A DNA stretch of 58,106 bases from Acidobacteriota bacterium (GTDB taxonomy: Bacteria > Acidobacteriota > Terriglobia > Acidiferrales > UBA7541), in NCBI GenBank assembly GCA_027307115.1, contig DAHUXN010000090.1, forward strand, positions 1 to 58,106, in the 5' to 3' direction. The translations under genes and the position numbers were made by a program. The notes beneath the pieces are model-generated. The model saw nothing but the letters and a program-made list of their open reading frames with translations, made no database searches and was not told where the DNA came from. Shown here piece after piece: positions 25,391 through 34,681 of the stretch. The first letter of the stretch is position 1, and the number at the start of each line of letters is the position of its first letter.

Positions 25391-25812
25391 CCCCACCCTT
25401 CGCAAACTGCGCTCAGGATGGGGCACCCGAAAAATCAAAGGCCAAAGGGACATCGAACTGCCGCATTCCATAAAAGACGGGCGGCCAGTCCTTCCTGCGT
25501 CGGGCAGGGCGGGTTTGCTTCGAGCTTCAGGGCAGGCGGGATGACAGTACGAGTCACGGGCGGGCGGACACGAACTAGAGAAGCGCGAAGGAGGGGCACG
25601 TGGAAAAACGGGAAGCAATCACGAAAAGCAAAAAGCAGATCCCTCGTCGCGCGGCTCCTCGGGATGACAGTAAGAGTTACGAGTGGGCGGGGATAAGTTT
25701 AGAGACGGAAGACGGAAGACGAAAGACGAAAGACCCCACCCTTCGCAAACTGCGCTCAGGATGGGGCACCCGTAAAGGCAAAGGAGCGTCGAGCCGCCGG
25801 ACTCGATAAAGG
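25391..25812. repeat. Repeat cluster in the 25336-25854 gap (A, C, H, B, A, C)
   Basis: A at 25391-25429 and 25734-25772; C-like copies at about 25450-25487 and 25783-25812; an H element with GCTTCGAGCTTCAGGGCAGG at about 25518-25545; B at about 25635-25669. No gene recognised. Confidence 0.8.
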
Positions 25813-25854
25813 ACGGGCGAGCGATCCCTAGGGCATTTCGTGGTGTTCTTTGTA

Positions 25855-25883
25855 TTGACATACGAAATGCTTCGTAGTACATA
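25855..25883 (+). promoter_or_regulatory. Promoter with palindromic spacer upstream of ADOP copy 5
   Basis: A perfect -35 TTGACA (25855-25860), a 17-base spacer and -10 TACATA (25878-25883). The spacer contains the inverted repeat TACGAA-ATGC-TTCGTA (25861-25876), so a dimeric repressor bound there would block the promoter. GCATTTCG at 25833-25840 is a further inverted partner of CGAAATGC in the spacer. ADOP genes are often controlled by PadR-type regulators in acidobacteria; no such gene is in the window, so the regulator is unknown. Confidence 0.65.
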
Positions 25884-25965
25884 CGCAGGGATGTGAGGCG
25901 CGGCGGTGATAGAGCAGCCCGAAGACGTTTCGGGAGTCTCTCCGTCAAAGTGGGTGAGGTGAACG

Positions 25966-28473
25966 GTGAACAGCCTCCTGCAAGATTTGCGCTACGGGCT
26001 GCGGATGCTGGGGAAGTCGCCGGGGTTTGCGGCGGTGGCGATACTGACGCTGGCGCTGGGAATTGGCGCGAACGCGGCGATTTTTCAATTGATTGATGCG
26101 GTGCGGTTGCGCACGCTGCCAGTCAAAGATCCCACTACTCTTGCTATCGTGCATATCAACAAGAATCATTGGGGCTCGGGAAACTTTAACGGGCCGTATG
26201 CCGAATTCTCTTTTCCCCTCTGGCAGCAGGTTGAGCAGCGCCAGCAAGCGTTCTCTACAATTGCTGCGTGGGGCAGCAACCGGCACAACCTCGCTACTGG
26301 CGGGGAAGTAGACATGGCTCAGGTGCTTTACGCCAGCGGAGATTTCTTCAGTACGTTGGGCGTGCCGCCGTTCCTTGGACAGCTGATTTCGTCGAGCGAC
26401 GACCAGACGGGTTGCGCGGGCGTAGTGAACCTCAGTTACTCGTTCTGGCAGCGACGGTACGGCGGAAGCGCCTCGGTGATTGGGAAAACACTTACATTGG
26501 ACGGCCATCGGTTTGCGATTCTGGGCGTGACGCCGCCGAATTTTTACGGAGTTTCCGTCGGCGACCGCTTCGACATCGCCATCCCCATCTGCGCGGAGCC
26601 GATTATCCGCGGGCAGTTCAGCGCCATCACCGGCGAGAGGCCGCGCGAGAGCTGGTGGCTCTCGGTTTTCGGACGTCTCAAGCCCGACTGGACGCTGCAG
26701 CGCGCCACCGCGCAACTGAGTACTGTCATGCCGGCGGCGCTGCACGAAACGATTCCGCCGCAGTATGATGCGGAGGGCGTAAAGCACTATCTTGCTTACA
26801 AACTCGAAGCTCGCACCGCGGCGAATGGCTTTTCGCAGATGCGCGACGACGCTTCTGATCCGCTTTGGCTTTTGCTCGGCCTTTCCGGTCTGGTGCTGCT
26901 GATCGCGTGCGCGAACCTTGCGAATCTGATGCTCGCTCGCGCCAGCTCCCGCGAACGCGAAGTGGCTGTGCGGCTGGCTCTCGGCGCTTCGCGCGCGCGT
27001 CTGATTGGCCAGATGCTTTCCGAAAGCGCGCTGCTCGCTGTTGCGGGCGCGGTTTGTGGAGGATTTCTGGCGGCGGCACTCAGCAAATCTCTGATCGCGT
27101 TCATCAGCACACCCGATAATCCCGTTTTTCTCGATATGCCTACGGACTGGCGCGTGCTGGGCTTTGCCGCAGGTTTGGCAATTCTTACCACGGCACTCTT
27201 CGGACTGGCTCCCGCTCTGCGCTCCGGCAACATACCTCCCGGCGCGGTTCTTAAAACAGGAGGGCGCGGCATGACCGCCGGACGCGAGCGCTTTCGCCTG
27301 CAGCGCATGTTGGTGGCTTCACAAGTGGCACTGTCGCTGGTGCTTCTCGCAGGCGCACTGCTGTTCGCGCGCAGCCTGCGCAACTTGATGACGCGCAATC
27401 CAGGTTTCCAGGAGAACGGCATCCTGATAGCCAACGTGGACTTTACGCGGCTAAAGGTGGCTACGCCGCAGCAAGAACCATTTATGTACGATCTGCTGCA
27501 ACGCGTCCGCGCGATCCCTGGAGTCGCTGCCGCCGCAACCTCGAACCGCTCGCCGGTCAGCGGCAGCAGTAGCAACGATTGGGTCCTCGACGACAAAGGC
27601 GGCCATCCGCACGGCGCCTCGTGGGAAGACTATGTGAGCGCAGGATATTTCGAGACCATCGAAAACACGATGCTGGCGGGCCGTGATTTCAATACTGACG
27701 ACACGGCTAACTCACCTCGCGTCGCCGTCGTGAATCAGACCTTCGTGAAACAGTTTCTGAATGGCGCGAAGAGTCCTATCGGCGTGCGGTTTCGCGTGTG
27801 GAACAATCCGGGCAAACCGCCGCGGTATTACAACGTCGTCGGAGAAGTGAAGGATTCGGTTTACAATGACATGCATCAGCCGATGGTGCCAGTCATGTAT
27901 TTTCCACGCACGCAGCTCGCGGCGCCGTTCATTTATCCCGGCGCGACGTTTCTGATACGCTCGCGCGGTGGAATGGCCGGTTTGCTCAACTCAGTGAAGG
28001 GCACATTTACCGACGTGAATCCGGAAATTGACATTCAATTCAAGCTGCTAAGCACGCAAATTCGGGAATCGCTGGTGCAGGATGAATTGATGGCGACGCT
28101 GTGCGGATTTTTCGGCGGCTTGGCCATTCTGCTGGCGGCCATCGGAATCTACGGTGTGATCTCCTACACCGTGACGCAGCGCACCAACGAAATTGGCATA
28201 CGCATGGCGCTGGGAGCGCAGCAGTCCAGCGTGCTGCGGCTGATTCTGGGCGAAGTGGGCATTCTGATCGGCATCGGCGTCATAGTTGGCGCGGGATTGA
28301 CGCTGGCGGGGAGCAAGGCGGCGAGTTCGCTGCTGTTTGGGTTGAAGGCGCGGGATCCGATAACGTTGGCGCTGGCGGTGGTGATTCTGGCAGCGATTGG
28401 ATTTGCGTCGAGCTTTTTGCCGGCGCGACGGGCGTCACGGCTGGACCCCATGGCGGCGCTGCGCTATGAATAG
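25966..28473 (+). CDS. ADOP-family ABC transporter permease (copy 5)
   Basis: An 835-residue ADOP with the N-terminal signature (LLQDLRYGLRMLGKSPGF, GIGANAAIFQLIDA), MacB-like core, FtsX block 1 (LLIACANLANLMLARASSRE), second core, FtsX block 2 ([18 protein letters not shown]) and the tail ARRASRLDPMAALRYE. It is the most diverged copy: the tail has SSFLPARRASRLDP instead of ACY(V/I)[10 protein letters not shown], and the region 26100-28100 uses more C-ending codons than copies 1, 4 and 8. The start is GTG 25966 after GGGTGAGGTGAAC. It has the clearest own promoter of all copies (25855-25883), suggesting a separately regulated transcript. Confidence 0.92.
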   Translation: MNSLLQDLRYGLRMLGKSPGFAAVAILTLALGIGANAAIFQLIDAVRLRTLPVKDPTTLAIVHINKNHWGSGNFNGPYAEFSFPLWQQVEQRQQAFSTIAAWGSNRHNLATGGEVDMAQVLYASGDFFSTLGVPPFLGQLISSSDDQTGCAGVVNLSYSFWQRRYGGSASVIGKTLTLDGHRFAILGVTPPNFYGVSVGDRFDIAIPICAEPIIRGQFSAITGERPRESWWLSVFGRLKPDWTLQRATAQLSTVMPAALHETIPPQYDAEGVKHYLAYKLEARTAANGFSQMRDDASDPLWLLLGLSGLVLLIACANLANLMLARASSREREVAVRLALGASRARLIGQMLSESALLAVAGAVCGGFLAAALSKSLIAFISTPDNPVFLDMPTDWRVLGFAAGLAILTTALFGLAPALRSGNIPPGAVLKTGGRGMTAGRERFRLQRMLVASQVALSLVLLAGALLFARSLRNLMTRNPGFQENGILIANVDFTRLKVATPQQEPFMYDLLQRVRAIPGVAAAATSNRSPVSGSSSNDWVLDDKGGHPHGASWEDYVSAGYFETIENTMLAGRDFNTDDTANSPRVAVVNQTFVKQFLNGAKSPIGVRFRVWNNPGKPPRYYNVVGEVKDSVYNDMHQPMVPVMYFPRTQLAAPFIYPGATFLIRSRGGMAGLLNSVKGTFTDVNPEIDIQFKLLSTQIRESLVQDELMATLCGFFGGLAILLAAIGIYGVISYTVTQRTNEIGIRMALGAQQSSVLRLILGEVGILIGIGVIVGAGLTLAGSKAASSLLFGLKARDPITLALAVVILAAIGFASSFLPARRASRLDPMAALRYE

Positions 28474-28545
28474 TTGATAGTCAAGGGCTTGGACCAGAAA
28501 AACGGGACTCGAAATTCGAAACTCGAAAAGCGAAATTCGAAAAAC

Positions 28546-28975
28546 AGGCCCCTGCCTGGCCCAGGCAAGCCCCGTCGCGTGGCTTCCCGGGATGACAGGA
28601 TGAGTCGCGAGTGGGCGGGGATAAGCTGAAGAGGAAAACCCCACCCTTCGCAAACTTCGCTCAGGATGGGGCACCCGCAAAATCGAGGGCAAGAAAGCGA
28701 AAGGCAAAGCGGCGTCGCTTCGCTCAGGATGGGGGCACCCGCAAGAGCGCGACGGTGATGAGTGGCGAACGAGTTCGTGGTGGGTAGTTGATAGTCGCGA
28801 GTCAAAAGTGAAAGACAAAAAAGGCCGAAAGCAAAAATCGAAGCTTGAAATGATCGCGAGTTAAGGAGCCCAAAGCCCACCCTTCGCAAACTTCGCTCAG
28901 AATGGGCACCAGCAAAAGCGAGGGCAAGAAAGCGAAAGGCAAAGTGGCGTCGCTTCGCTCAGGATGGGCACCCGA
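28546..28975. repeat. Repeat cluster in the 28474-29006 gap (B with insert, A, C/A hybrids, A)
   Basis: A B copy at about 28546-28597 is interrupted after CCCCT by GCCTGGCCCAGGCAAGC. Family A lies at about 28638-28677 and 28875-28911. GCGGCGTCGCTTCGCTCAGG hybrids (C head fused to A tail) lie at about 28708-28742 and 28944-28975. No gene recognised. Confidence 0.8.
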
Positions 28976-29006
28976 AAAAGCGAGGCAATGCTAGCGAGGA
29001 CGTGCC

Positions 29007-31637
29007 ATGAATAGACTGCTGCAAGACATTCGTTACGGGTTTCGAATGCTGGCAAAGTCGCCGGGATTTGCGGCGGTGGCGATACTGACGCTGGCGCTGG
29101 GGATTGGCGCGAACACGGCAATTTTCAGCATGATTGATGCGATCCTGATGCGTTCATTGCCGGTGCAAGATGCGCAGAGGCTGGTGGTGCTGAAGTGGAG
29201 CGCGCGTAAGAGAATCGACATTCACAGCAGCAGCAGTTATGGCGACTGCAACCAGCAGCGCCAACGCAACGGACCAAATTCCAGCTGCTCGTTTTCCGAG
29301 CCGTTTTTCCACGAAGTTGCGCAACAGAAAAATGCGTTCTCAAACGTTGCCGCATTTTCCGGCGGCGGCCAGGTTGACCTGAGCGGGAACGGATCCGCGA
29401 GCGTTTTGTACTCGCAAGCAGTTTCCGGCGAATTTTTCCCCACGCTGGGGATTCGTGCGGCGGCGGGCCGCCTGATTGCGCCCAGCGACGATTCCGTTTC
29501 CGCTCCGCCGGTTGTTGTGCTCAATTACGGCTACTGGAAAAGCGAATTCGGCGGTTCCGCATCCGCGATTGGCAAAACGATTCGCCTCAACAACGTTCCG
29601 TTCACGATTATTGGCGTCGCCGAAGCGCGATTCGACAGCCTGAGTCCCGGGCAAATCTATGACTTGTGGGTGCCGCTTTCCGTGCTTCCCGCGATTCATC
29701 CCGGCCCGCAAGCAACGGCGCGGCCCACGGACATCTACAGTTGGTGGCTGGTCGTGATTGGCCGGCTGAAACCTGGCGTCAGCCGCGGACAGGCGCAAGC
29801 CGACGTGACCACGCTTTTCCGCAACGACATGCTGCACGGCGCAAAGCCGCAGTCGAAGCCCGAAGATGATCCGAGGGTGTCGGCGCTTCCGGCGCAATCC
29901 GGGCTGACGGGTTCGACGACGCGAATTTCGACGGAATTGTACGCTCTGATGTTGGCGGTCGGGATCGTGCTGCTCATTGCGTGCGCGAATGTTGCCGGGC
30001 TGCTTCTTTCGCGCGCCGCAGCGCGGCAAAAGGAAATTGCGGTGCGGCTAGCGCTCGGCGCGGGGCGCGGGAGAATCGTGCGGCAATTGCTCACGGAGAG
30101 TACTTTGCTTTCGCTCGTTGGCGGGGCGCTCGGGATTTTGTTTGCCGTTTGGGGCACGCGGGCAATTGTATCGCTGATCGCCGGCAACTCGACTCGCGCA
30201 TTCGGATTTTCGCCGAGCATCGACGGGCGCGTTCTTGCGTTCACGCTCGCTGCTTCCGTGCTTACGGGAATTATTTTCGGCCTCGCGCCGGCATTTCGCG
30301 GGACGCGCGTGGATTTGACGCCGGCGCTCAAGGAAGGCTCGGGCAGTTCCACGGGAATCGGCCGCGCGGGCGGGAGATGGTTCACGCTGGGCAACGGGCT
30401 GGTGGTTTTGCAAGCGGCGCTCGCTGTGGTGCTCCTTGTAGGCGCGGGACTTTTGGTGCGCACGCTGGAAAATCTGAAAAACGTCGACCCCGGATTCGAC
30501 ACGCGCCATTTGCTGACGTTTGCTTTGGGTCCGACGCTGATTGGATACAAAACGCCGCAAATTGATGTTTTTTATCGCGATTTGCAGGAACGGCTCGCCG
30601 CGCTTCCGGGCGTCGAGTCGGTCAGTTATTCCAGCAGTACGCTATTGAGCGGCGATCTCTGGGGGACGAGTGTTCATTTGCAGGGCGCGCCGAAAGGTCA
30701 GGAGTCGGACGCCGACGAACTGGCTGTGGGAGCGAAGTTTTTCTCGACGATGCACATGCGTCTCCTCTCGGGACGCACTTTCAATTCCGCCGATTTTGCG
30801 CAGGCCGAAATTGCCCGGCAAAATTACGAAGCGCGGGAAGCGGCGCAAAAAACAAAACAGGCAGGCGGCGCGGCGGCGGGAAATGGCGCGGAGAAATCCG
30901 CGCCACCGAAGAACGAAGCGCCCGTGCCCGTGATCGTCAACAAAACATTCGTTCGGAAGTATCTTCCAAGAGTGAATCCGCTGGGACAGCGTCTCGACGA
31001 GAATCCCGGCTGGGTGATCGTCGGCGTGGTCAACGATGCGAAGTATCAGGATTTGAAAAGCAAAATCGAGCCGACCATGTACGTACCGTCGAGCGGCGGC
31101 GACACGAGTTTTGAATTGCGCACGGCGGCGAATCCCACGGCAATGACTGCGGCGGTTCGCAGCATCGTGAATCAGATGGACAGCGATTTGCCGGTGTTTG
31201 CTGTGCACACGCAGACGCAACTGATTGACAACCTGCTTGTCCGTGAGCGCATGGTCGCGCGGCTGGCGAGCTTTTTTGGTTTGCTGGCGCTGGTGCTGGC
31301 GTGCATCGGATTGTACGGATTGCTTTCGTATGAAGTGGCGCGGCGGACGCGCGAAATCGGCATTCGCATGGCGCTGGGCGCGCAGCAGCGCGACGTTTTG
31401 CGTTTGGTTGTGGGGCAGGGAATTATTCTTGCGATGGTGGGCGCAGCAGTGGGGATCGGTGTGGCGGTGGGCGTGACGCGGTATCTGAAATCGATGCTCT
31501 ACAACGTGCATGCGAATGATCCGGCGACGATGATCGCGGTTGCCGTGCTGCTCGCGTTGGTGGCGTTGGCGGCTTGTTACATCCCGGCGCGGCGGGCGAC
31601 TCGGGTGGACCCGATGGTGGCGCTGAGATATGAATAG
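29007..31637 (+). CDS. ADOP-family ABC transporter permease (copy 6)
   Basis: An 876-residue ADOP. The N-terminal signature is [18 protein letters not shown]; FtsX block 1 contains [20 protein letters not shown]; FtsX block 2 contains [20 protein letters not shown]; the tail is [16 protein letters not shown]. Copies 6 and 8 form a close pair: both have a cysteine-containing insert in the first periplasmic part (GDCNQQRQRNGPNSSCSFSE here) and the [12 protein letters not shown] variant. This copy has a Lys/Ala-rich insert in the second periplasmic part (AAQKTKQAGGAAAGNGAEKS). Start ATG 29007; the upstream AGCGAGGACGTGCC is a modest ribosome site. Confidence 0.93.
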   Translation: MNRLLQDIRYGFRMLAKSPGFAAVAILTLALGIGANTAIFSMIDAILMRSLPVQDAQRLVVLKWSARKRIDIHSSSSYGDCNQQRQRNGPNSSCSFSEPFFHEVAQQKNAFSNVAAFSGGGQVDLSGNGSASVLYSQAVSGEFFPTLGIRAAAGRLIAPSDDSVSAPPVVVLNYGYWKSEFGGSASAIGKTIRLNNVPFTIIGVAEARFDSLSPGQIYDLWVPLSVLPAIHPGPQATARPTDIYSWWLVVIGRLKPGVSRGQAQADVTTLFRNDMLHGAKPQSKPEDDPRVSALPAQSGLTGSTTRISTELYALMLAVGIVLLIACANVAGLLLSRAAARQKEIAVRLALGAGRGRIVRQLLTESTLLSLVGGALGILFAVWGTRAIVSLIAGNSTRAFGFSPSIDGRVLAFTLAASVLTGIIFGLAPAFRGTRVDLTPALKEGSGSSTGIGRAGGRWFTLGNGLVVLQAALAVVLLVGAGLLVRTLENLKNVDPGFDTRHLLTFALGPTLIGYKTPQIDVFYRDLQERLAALPGVESVSYSSSTLLSGDLWGTSVHLQGAPKGQESDADELAVGAKFFSTMHMRLLSGRTFNSADFAQAEIARQNYEAREAAQKTKQAGGAAAGNGAEKSAPPKNEAPVPVIVNKTFVRKYLPRVNPLGQRLDENPGWVIVGVVNDAKYQDLKSKIEPTMYVPSSGGDTSFELRTAANPTAMTAAVRSIVNQMDSDLPVFAVHTQTQLIDNLLVRERMVARLASFFGLLALVLACIGLYGLLSYEVARRTREIGIRMALGAQQRDVLRLVVGQGIILAMVGAAVGIGVAVGVTRYLKSMLYNVHANDPATMIAVAVLLALVALAACYIPARRATRVDPMVALRYE

Positions 31638-31704
31638 TTGAGAGTCGAGAGTTGAAAGTCGAGAGTAGAAACGAAAAGCGGGAGCAGAAAGGCGAAAGCT
31701 GAAA

Positions 31705-31839
31705 GCAGATCCCTGCCTGCGGCAGGCAGGCCTCACCATCGTTCGCCAACAGCGGGCGACCCTTCCTGTGTCCCTTCCTGCGTCAGGGCAAGCAGGGTAG
31801 GGCGGGATCCCTTCGTACCTCAGGGCAAGCGGGATGACA
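31705..31839. repeat. Compound repeat in the 31638-31936 gap (B, palindrome, J, H, H)
   Basis: A family B start (AGATCCCT) is joined to the palindrome CCTGCCTGCGGCAGGCAGG, then a J copy (CCTCACCATCGTTCGCC to GCGGGCGACCC), then two H elements (CCCTTCCTGCGTCAGGGCAA and CCCTTCGTACCTCAGGGCAA) before GCGGGATGACA, the end of B. In effect one B copy has been opened up by several nested inserts. Confidence 0.75.
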
Positions 31840-31936
31840 AGATAGAAACATATCGCGCAAGCGAAAAGACGGCATAGCTGTGGCAAACGCGGGGAATTCT
31901 GTGTAGGATGGCGAAAATTCGCCGGGAGGTCCCGCG

Positions 31937-34378
31937 ATGGGAAATCTGCTGCAGGATGTTCGTTACGGGTTGCGGATGTTGCGGCAGTCGCCGGGGTTTG
32001 CAGCGATCGCGGTGCTCACGCTGGCGCTGGGGATTGGCGCGAACACGGCGCTATTTTCCGTGGTCAACGGCGTGCTGCTGAATCCGCTGCCGTACCCGCA
32101 TGCGAAGCAACTCACGGCCATTTACGGAGAAACGCCAGGCGCCACGCAGGGTTACATCACGTATCTGAATTTCCTCGACTGGCAGCGCGATTCAAAAACC
32201 TTTTCCTCGATGGCGATGTACCGCCACGAGGATTACAACCTTACCGGCGCTTCGCAAGCCCTCCGCGTCAGCGGCTACATGATCTCCTCCGATTTTTTTT
32301 CCATCCTCGGCGTCAAACCGGTTCTGGGACGCAGTTTTCGCGCCGATGACGACCAACTGGGCGCCGCGCCGGTGGTGATTCTCGGCGGAGGCTTCTGGCA
32401 GCGGCAATTTGGATCTTCCGGCGGGATCATTGGCAAATCGGTGGTTCTCAACGGCGCGTCTTACACTGTTGTCGGCGTAATTCCGCCCAACTTTTCGTTT
32501 TATGGCCAGGCCTATGACGTCTACATTCCCCTCGGCCAGTGGAGCGATCCGTCCTTTCGCGACCGCCGCATTGATATGAGCGCGCACGCTATCGGGCGGC
32601 TGAAACCGGGCGTGACGCTGGGGCAGGCGCAAGCGGACATGAACGATGTGGCGCGGAATCTGGCCGTCGCCTATCCCGAGGCCGACAAAGACGTCGGGAT
32701 CACTCTGGTTTCCATGAAGCAAGACATCGTTGGCAATGTGCGGCCATTCCTGCTGGTGCTGCTGGGCGCGGTTGGATTTGTGCTGCTGATTGCGTGCGCG
32801 AACGTCGCGAATCTTCTGCTGGCGCGCTCGATGGGAAGGTCGCGCGAATTTGCGATTCGCGCCGCACTGGGAGCAAGTCACGGACGCGTGATTCGGCAGC
32901 TCCTTACCGAAAGCATTTTGCTGAGCGGCGTGGGCGGCGCGCTCGGGCTTCTTTTCGCGTTTTGGGCCACGCACGCGGTGCTCAACACATTGCCCGGGAC
33001 CTTGCCTCGCGCCAGCGAAGTTTCTCTTGATTCACGCGTACTGCTGTTCACGCTTGGCGTTTCCCTTTTTGCCGGAATTGTTTTCGGCCTGGCGCCGGCG
33101 TTGAAAGCTTCTCGCGCGAATTTGCAGGAGGTGCTGAAGGAGAGCGGCCGTGGCGCGAGCGGCGCGCGACACCGGATTCAGGGAATTTTCGTGGCGGTCG
33201 AGGTGGCCATGGCGCTGGTGCTGCTGGTCGGAGCGGGACTGATGATTCGCAGCCTATCCGCGCTCTGGCGAGTCAATCCGGGTTTCAATCCAAGTCACGC
33301 GATCACTTTCAATCTGTCGATGCCTTCGACTGCTGCAACCACTTCGGCGGAAACGCGAGCGCGTCTGCGACAGTTCGACGACAAGATGTACTCGATCCCT
33401 GGCGTCGAAGCCGTTTCGGTCACACTCGGAGCGCGCCCGATGATTCACGACACGGTTGTGCCTTTCTGGATCGAAGGGCAGCCAAAGCCCGCCACCATCA
33501 ATGACATGCCGCAGGGCTTGTGCTATCTCGTCGAAGGCGGATTTCAGAAGGCCATGGGAGTGACTCTGGAGCGCGGGCGCTTTATCACCGCGGAAGACAA
33601 CGAGCGCGCGCCGGTGGTGATCGTCATCGACGATTATTTCGCGCGCACATATTTCCCGCATGAAAATCCGATCGGCAAGCACGTCCACATCGCGCTGCTC
33701 GGCGTGGAAGCCCAAGTCGTCGGCGTGGTCGGCCATGTGAAGCAGTGGGGGCCCGGCGGCGATGCAAAGGCGGCGGTGGAAGCGCAGTTCGAGTATCCGT
33801 TCATGCAACTTCCCGAAAAGTTGATGCCACTCGCCGCGGACGCGGTGGCCGTGGTGGTGCGCACGCGAGGGGACCCCACTGCGATCATGGGCCCAGTTCG
33901 GCGCGCGGTGCGGGAGCTCGATCCGCGCGAAATCATTTACGGCGTCGAAACGCTGGATGAGGTTCTCTCCAATTCGTTTGCGACGCGCAGGCTTTCGATG
34001 ATTCTTCTTGGGATTTTCGCGGCGCTGGCGCTGGTGCTTTCATGCGTTGGAATCTATGGCGTGATTTCGTATGTGGTGGGGCAGCGCACGCACGAAATTG
34101 GAGTTCGCGTGGCGCTGGGGGCGCAGCGCGATGATGTGCTGCGGCTGATTTTGGGGCAGGGTGTTCGCATGGCGCTGATGGGCGTTGGGTTCGGCCTTTT
34201 GGCGGCATTGGGGCTGACGCGACTGATGTCACGGATGCTTTTTGGCGTGAGCGCGACGGACCCGCTGACGTTCGCGGGCGTCGCGGTGCTGCTTTGCGGC
34301 GTCGCGCTGATCGCGTGTTACATTCCGGCGCGGCGGGCGATGCGGGTGGATCCGATGGTGGCGCTGAGATATGAGTGA
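31937..34378 (+). CDS. ADOP-family ABC transporter permease (copy 7)
   Basis: An 813-residue ADOP. The N-terminal signature is LLQDVRYGLRMLRQSPGF with GIGANTALFSVVNGVLLNPL. FtsX block 1 contains [20 protein letters not shown]; FtsX block 2 contains YVVGQRTHEIGVRVALGAQR; the tail is [16 protein letters not shown]. It belongs with the shorter copies 1-4 rather than with its neighbours 6 and 8. Start ATG 31937 follows GGGAGGTCCCGCG. A weak promoter candidate (TGGCAA, 17 bases, TAGGAT) ends near 31911; only three of six -35 bases match, so it is not listed separately. Third positions in the middle of the gene are richer in C than in the flanks. Confidence 0.93.
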   Translation: MGNLLQDVRYGLRMLRQSPGFAAIAVLTLALGIGANTALFSVVNGVLLNPLPYPHAKQLTAIYGETPGATQGYITYLNFLDWQRDSKTFSSMAMYRHEDYNLTGASQALRVSGYMISSDFFSILGVKPVLGRSFRADDDQLGAAPVVILGGGFWQRQFGSSGGIIGKSVVLNGASYTVVGVIPPNFSFYGQAYDVYIPLGQWSDPSFRDRRIDMSAHAIGRLKPGVTLGQAQADMNDVARNLAVAYPEADKDVGITLVSMKQDIVGNVRPFLLVLLGAVGFVLLIACANVANLLLARSMGRSREFAIRAALGASHGRVIRQLLTESILLSGVGGALGLLFAFWATHAVLNTLPGTLPRASEVSLDSRVLLFTLGVSLFAGIVFGLAPALKASRANLQEVLKESGRGASGARHRIQGIFVAVEVAMALVLLVGAGLMIRSLSALWRVNPGFNPSHAITFNLSMPSTAATTSAETRARLRQFDDKMYSIPGVEAVSVTLGARPMIHDTVVPFWIEGQPKPATINDMPQGLCYLVEGGFQKAMGVTLERGRFITAEDNERAPVVIVIDDYFARTYFPHENPIGKHVHIALLGVEAQVVGVVGHVKQWGPGGDAKAAVEAQFEYPFMQLPEKLMPLAADAVAVVVRTRGDPTAIMGPVRRAVRELDPREIIYGVETLDEVLSNSFATRRLSMILLGIFAALALVLSCVGIYGVISYVVGQRTHEIGVRVALGAQRDDVLRLILGQGVRMALMGVGFGLLAALGLTRLMSRMLFGVSATDPLTFAGVAVLLCGVALIACYIPARRAMRVDPMVALRYE

Positions 34379-34476
34379 GAGAGGCGAGTTGATAGTTGAG
34401 AGTTGAAAGGAAAGACAAAAAGGTCGAAAGCAAGAATCGAAACTTGGAATGATCTCGAGTTAAAGGAGCGCAAAGA

Positions 34477-34681
34477 CCCCACCCTTCGCAAACAGCGCTC
34501 CCTTCCTGCGTCAGGGCAGGCAGGATGGGGCACCCGGAAAAGCGAGACGGTGATGAGTGACGGGCGAGTTCGTGGTCGATAGTTGATAGTCGAGAGTTGA
34601 AAGTGAAAGCAGGACCTCACGTCAGCCCACACAGGACGCGGGGCGGAACCGTTCGAGGTTCAGGGGAGGCGTGAGGTACAG
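34477..34681. repeat. Family A with nested H, and a diverged family D, in the 34379-34748 gap
   Basis: A at 34477-34536 is opened between CGCTC and AGGATGGGG by CCTTCCTGCGTCAGGGCAGG plus C. A diverged D copy lies at about 34614-34681: CCTCACGTCAG, an altered interior with GTTCGAGGTTCAGGGG, then GGCGTGAGGTACAG. Bases 34379-34476 hold simple-sequence GTTGATAGTTGAGAGTTGAA. Confidence 0.8.
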
